Assembly (NCBI GenBank): GCA_019722365.1
Contig: JADFUC010002429.1
Coordinates: 124,001 to 188,000, forward strand
DNA: 64,000 nt
Direction: 5' to 3'
Source: Lithospermum erythrorhizon
Taxonomy: Eukaryota; Streptophyta; Magnoliopsida; Boraginales; Boraginaceae
Both the position numbers and the translations under genes were made by a program. This document shows positions 59,550-64,000 of the stretch, in pieces. Each line of letters begins with the position of its first letter. The stretch's first letter is position 1. The notes beneath the pieces are model-generated. The model was not told the DNA's origin and ran no database searches. It was given only the letters and a program-made list of their open reading frames with translations.

Positions 59550-62500
59550 TGTTGGAAATATGAGATATTAAGATCTCCATAAATATGCGGTAGAACAATT
59601 GATTGTACCGATTTACTTATTTAATAAGTATAAGTTCACATATATGTTAGATTGTTAGGCAATTGGCATGTGGATCAATCTTATTCGCGTTAGGAGTTAT
59701 GATGACTTCTTAGAGTCATTTTATAAACTATATATTAATAAAATGTTCGGTTAACATAAGAATTCCTTATGTACTTTTGTCGTCGAGGCTAGAGGTCACA
59801 ACGACAACATGATCAAGCCCATAATACGATTATAAGCTTAGAGTTAAAGTGAAACTGTATGGGAATAATGGGGCAAGATTCCGATTTCGAAATCCTACCC
59901 CATAGGCGCGAATCGAGAAGGAAGGAGGGAAGGGATTCTAGAATCTTCTTCTTACAAGGGGTTCTAGAATCTCTTCTTATGAAGGTTGAAGAGTTTTGCC
60001 ATAACTCTTTGAAGTGCCTAAATTGTAGGGCTTGAGAAGCCTATATAAAGAGGCTTGAGGTTAGTAGAAATTAATTTACCATTTAGTTATTCATCTTTTT
60101 AGAAAGAAACAAAGGCAAAACCCACACCTGACCCTTGTTTGACCAAATAGGAGAAAGAAAACACTAGCTTTTCTTCCTCCTAAATTCATTGTTCACTTTA
60201 ATAGTTCTGAAGTAAACCCAGGAAGGAAGGATTTGATCGATACATTTGGTGTGGGTATTAAGAATGACCCTCTTTGGTTGTTCGGGCCTCCTCGATTTTA
60301 TTCGCTGCAACTTCAAGGTGTAAAGATGCAATAATCTCTTATTAAATTATTGTTTTTTATAATCTCGTAGAGTTCACGATAATCGGTTTAGATAATTTGT
60401 TATTTTTTAATCCGTACTTATTTATTGTTTTTAGACATTATCACCATGAAAGAACTTGTGAACTTATGTTCAATAATCTGAGTTTTATGATTGGGGTAGA
60501 GATCTCAAATCAAAGATGATTTATGTGTAGGTATAATTGTATATTATTTCATATCCATCCTCTCCGTATATAGAGGCGATTGTGATTAACGATACCGGTG
60601 AAAGTTGGTCTCTTTGAAAAAGCCAAGAGTAATATATCACATATTATCTTATGGCCTCATTACGTCTTTTTGAACTTGGTAGTTTTTCATTTCATGAAAT
60701 AAAATATTCTGATCTAAGTTGTGATATTAGTACCTGATAATGAACTAATACTTGATATAATTGACTTGTTTCACTCATACCAAAAGCATAATCAAAGGGA
60801 ATGTAAGTATACTTGATAAATAGAAAGTAAGGACTCTTGGAGTCTGCTACCTTAAGTAAAATAATGTCTGATGCTTAATAGTTAAGCTATACCACTCGTG
60901 CAACTATTGATTTGACTTACGTATTTTTAGTATGTCACGACAAAATAAACTAGTAGCATTGAAGGGAGAAACAAATGATCGGTTGAGAAAATTATTTTCC
61001 AAGCGTGATCACGCTTTCCTTGGAATCTTAAAATACAAGAATGATTTCATTCTTGGTATTGCTCTTGAATTACCTTGACATGAAATAAATAACTTCCAAG
61101 CCAGATTTGAGCCATACATTAAGTAACTGTTCCTATTTTTCAAGCATGTTTTGTTAAAGGAATGAAATTCAACTTCTCTTCTTTAAGAAATGAGTGAGGA
61201 ACGGTACTTAAGGATACTCATAACATTTTGACCTTGAACTAGAGTTAGATGTCTCATCTTAAGATGATGGAGTAAGTCAACTCTCGCTAGAATTAGTAGG
61301 AGGGTTACAAATCTTATTTGATAAATGTATTATCTTGACAAACACATGTCAACTTAAGATAACAGTTACAAATCAATTACCAATAACATGGAACTGTCCA
61401 TGATTATGTATCAGATTGATGAGTAAAAACCATCTGAGGAATGAGATTCCACAAGATGACTCTTTATATGATGTGGTGACATATATATAAGAGAATGTAT
61501 TGAACCCGGTTCAAGTACATAAATAACTTTCTATTCGCACATTTAAAAGATTCCGCACTTACCTTTATATATAGATCATTCATAACAGTATGAATGAATC
61601 AGACTCCTACAAATGATTTTAAAAAATCATTATATAACAATCTGAATCATGAACAAATGGAACTATGTTCAAATCTGTTTTAAATAAGTTTTCTTAGTTA
61701 TATGGCGTTTAGAGAATGGATGTTCCTAAATAATGATTCCATGTGAATCTTTGACATCTAGTTCTATAAATGAGCAAGAAATGTTCGGGATAGGTACTTG
61801 ACACTAGGTAATGATCATTGAGGATAGGTCTTGGCAACTACAACTTCAGGCCTTCGCGTTTAAAACTAGAACAAATGAAAACGAGTATACTATTAATATT
61901 CAAGTAGTGGACTTGAGATATTTGAGTATAAAAAGAGTAAAAGTCTTCTTAGGAGAAAGAAGATGAACGAAGTGTTCAAAAGGGTTAGTGGGAGCTTAAC
62001 GACAGAGATCTTTGGGTGTATATGATATACAAGTTACTAAGAAAAATGACCTTATCATATTTGAGTTGCCGATGGTATGGTCGTAACCGTGTACCGCAGA
62101 AGGGCTCTGTATTACTAACGATACATAATACGGATTCAGCTCATTCTCCTTGATTACTTATATGATAAATATTAATGGAGTTTAAAGGTGAATATAATTA
62201 GATAAATTGTCTTCTCTACTTTAGATCATATTGAACTCACATTAACCCTTTAGCGAACAATTCCTCTGAGTAGTCATGAATTGTTATGAAAGATATTTCA
62301 AGTAATGGGAAGAGAATAGAGGTATTAATGAAATTGTTGGGGTTAGTTTTGAAAGATCAATTGTTGATCTTTACGATGTTTAGTATCGAACTAAATGAAG
62401 CTTTATAGTAAGCTGGCATGGAAATTGTTAAAGTGAGGTGTACCGCCTTGATACAACCGAGATTATTGCCAGACTAATATAAGGAAATTTGAATTTTGAA

Positions 62501-64000
62501 GATTGCTACCTTGACGAGTAAAGAGGTTTTACTTTTGAAGAGATAAGCATAAGGATATGCAAAAGAGTTGGCTACTTATATAAGATATCGTCCATGACTC
62601 GAAATTTGAGAGAAGGCATGGGGAGCTAGTCATGTTTTGAACTGGCTGGGTGAAAACCTATAGGCATTGTAGCTGCGTCATATCAGGAGCAGTTCAGCGC
62701 GTTAATACTACACATCTATTGATATTTGGTATGCAAAGACTATTCTTTCGAAGAATGGTTAAAAGATCATGAAGCCATTATCATCTGTTTACATGTTTTC
62801 TGGCCGGACAATGCATGTAGGCTTCAGAGATCTACTTTACAGAATTAAAGCTACTTACATCTTGAAGTTGTATCTTCGAATGATTAGAAACCACAGATTC
62901 GTCAAAGGGAAGCTGAATGATCGTAGTTCGAGTAGGAAGCTTCTGTTTTAATTTTTTCCGTAGATTTGTTTGGATATATCCTTACTTTATTCAAAAGCAA
63001 GTTTGTCTTATCATTTTGTTATTGAACAATGATGATGTTATTATTAGAATAACAAAATTGGTTCAGCTAAGTAATAAAATATTTTCTAGAGAGGAATTAA
63101 CAGGTTGGGATCCAAACAATAAAATCCTACATTGGCTTAGAAAATCACGAACTAACTTGTCTAACAGGGGTATCCCATAGTGGAATCGAACACCAAATTG
63201 ATTAGTATGTGAATGATTGTTTGGATCACGTTCTTGGATAAGAAGGGAGTATGATTATCAATACAATCAATCATTGGGTATCTCGAAGCGATTAATTCGA
63301 ATGATACTTGAGTTGGACTTGAGCATCAGTGAAAACTTAGAGAGAAGATAGTATGTCCCATGTCCTAAGGTGTTTCGTGATTTATTTTATCAACTCTAAT
63401 CTATCACATGGGTATGCAGAATTAGCTTTGTCACAACAGTGTCTCACTAGTTGTGTTCTTTGTTATTTTATTTTATTTTAGGAATGAACTTTGATTTATT
63501 TTTGTTCTATGGATAGATGAACTTTGGTTAGTTGGATGTTTATGATTTATTTTATTTTACAGATGTTAAAACTTTGGTTCTGATGTTTGAAGTTTATTTT
63601 ATGAATTTGTTGAATTTCGATTTAGATATTTGTGGTTTATTTTATGGATGTGTGTGGTTTGTTTTTTATTTGCAATAGTATAAATATGTGTAATGAAATG
63701 AAATAAAGCGGAAGGCGTCTCGTTAATTTGAAGCAGGGACATTCGGTGGGCTGAAGATATTGGAAATATGAGATATTACGTCTCATAAATATGCCGTTAG
63801 ACAATTTGAGTTGACACACAACCGATTTACTCATTTAATAAGTATAAGTTGCTTATGTATTCGATTGTTAGACAATTGAAATATTTAGGATTAACTCTTG
63901 TGACATTAGAAATTATGATGACTTCTTGAGTCCACTTATAATCTATATATTAATAAAATGTTAGGTTAACGTAAATTAATATATTCTTTGTCAATCGAAT
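59550..64000 (+). mobile_element. non-coding LTR retrotransposon derivative, plus orientation
   Basis: LTR 1 starts TGTTGGAAATATGAGATATT at 59550 and ends about 60437 (...TTTTTAGACA). A second LTR starts near 63759 with ATTGGAAATATGAGATATTA and runs off the window. LTR 1 has a TATA box, CCTATATAAAGAGG, near 60040. The internal region 60438-63449 lacks any open frame with a gag, protease, integrase or RT motif, yet it is collinear with the minus-strand copy at 49163-53390. This suggests a LARD-like non-autonomous element, or a copy in which coding sequence was lost long ago. LTR spacing is about 4.2 kb. Confidence 0.75.
63450..63758 (+). repeat. direct repeat unit preceding LTR 2
   Basis: Second copy of the segment at 59237-59549. 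It shares GGATAGATGAACTTTGG, GTTGGATGTTTATGATTT, ATTTCGATTTAGATATTTG and GCAGGGACATTCG, and differs by substitutions and short indels. Confidence 0.85.

Noticed and set aside
1..64000. CRISPR arrays, operons, attachment sites or phage genes
   Set aside because: None seen. The direct repeats present are intron minisatellites and LTRs, and gene structure is eukaryotic throughout.
1..64000. tRNA, rRNA or snoRNA genes
   Set aside because: Scanning for GGTTCGA-type B boxes and conserved rRNA words gave nothing convincing. A covariance-model search would be decisive and was not possible here.

Overview
The window is nuclear DNA of a flowering plant, most likely a core eudicot. It is AT-rich, its genes are split by GT-AG introns, and every recognisable protein is a plant family member. 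The density of 'CTCCCTCC'-type MITE ends, LINE remnants and decayed LTR elements fits a medium or large plant genome. I cannot name the species. No operon, phage, CRISPR array, rRNA or tRNA was seen.

Layout. 1-2242 (+) holds the 3' end of a large TRAF/MATH-domain protein gene. 3443-7077 (-) is CSN5, the COP9 signalosome deneddylase. 7-14 kb is intergenic and carries two LINE remnants. 14.2-15.15 kb (+) is a FANTASTIC FOUR-like gene with a one-base frameshift. 15.7-16.1 kb (-) is ribosomal protein uS9 (RPS16). 17.25-17.8 kb (-) is an LEA-2 protein. 19.4-20.07 kb (+) is an S40/DUF584 protein. 22.16-23.12 kb (+) is an Ole e 1-like secreted protein. 25.14-26.63 kb (+) is an intronless lycopene cyclase of the CYC-B/CCS type. 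26.98-27.55 kb (+) is a broken Casparian-strip membrane protein gene. 28.2-34.95 kb (-) is a nicalin gene whose exons 6-7 are scrambled. 35-41.5 kb has no gene. 41.5-46.2 kb (-) is a plastid-type ATP synthase protein I-like gene, apparently lacking an exon. 47.7-49.16 kb is another LINE remnant. 49.16-55.5 kb (-) and 59.24-64 kb (+) are two inverted copies of one non-coding LTR-element family. Between them, at 56.1-57.84 kb (+), lies an intact intronless WRNIP1/MgsA AAA+ ATPase gene.

The genes are ordinary single-copy housekeeping or developmental genes with no shared pathway. The unusual content is structural. Three minus-strand genes (CSN5, nicalin, ATP synthase I-like) each carry a tandem array of about 100-155-bp units in intron 1. 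In CSN5 the array is made from the end of exon 1 together with its splice donor. Four genes (FAF, CASP, nicalin, ATP synthase I-like) show frameshifts, stops or missing exons, so the block may be a decaying duplicate, or the assembly may contain uncorrected indels. WRNIP1 has a repeat-built N-terminus where I would expect a ubiquitin-binding domain. I found no convincing evidence for a wholly new biological system; the best candidates are the exon-derived intron array and the WRNIP1 N-terminus.
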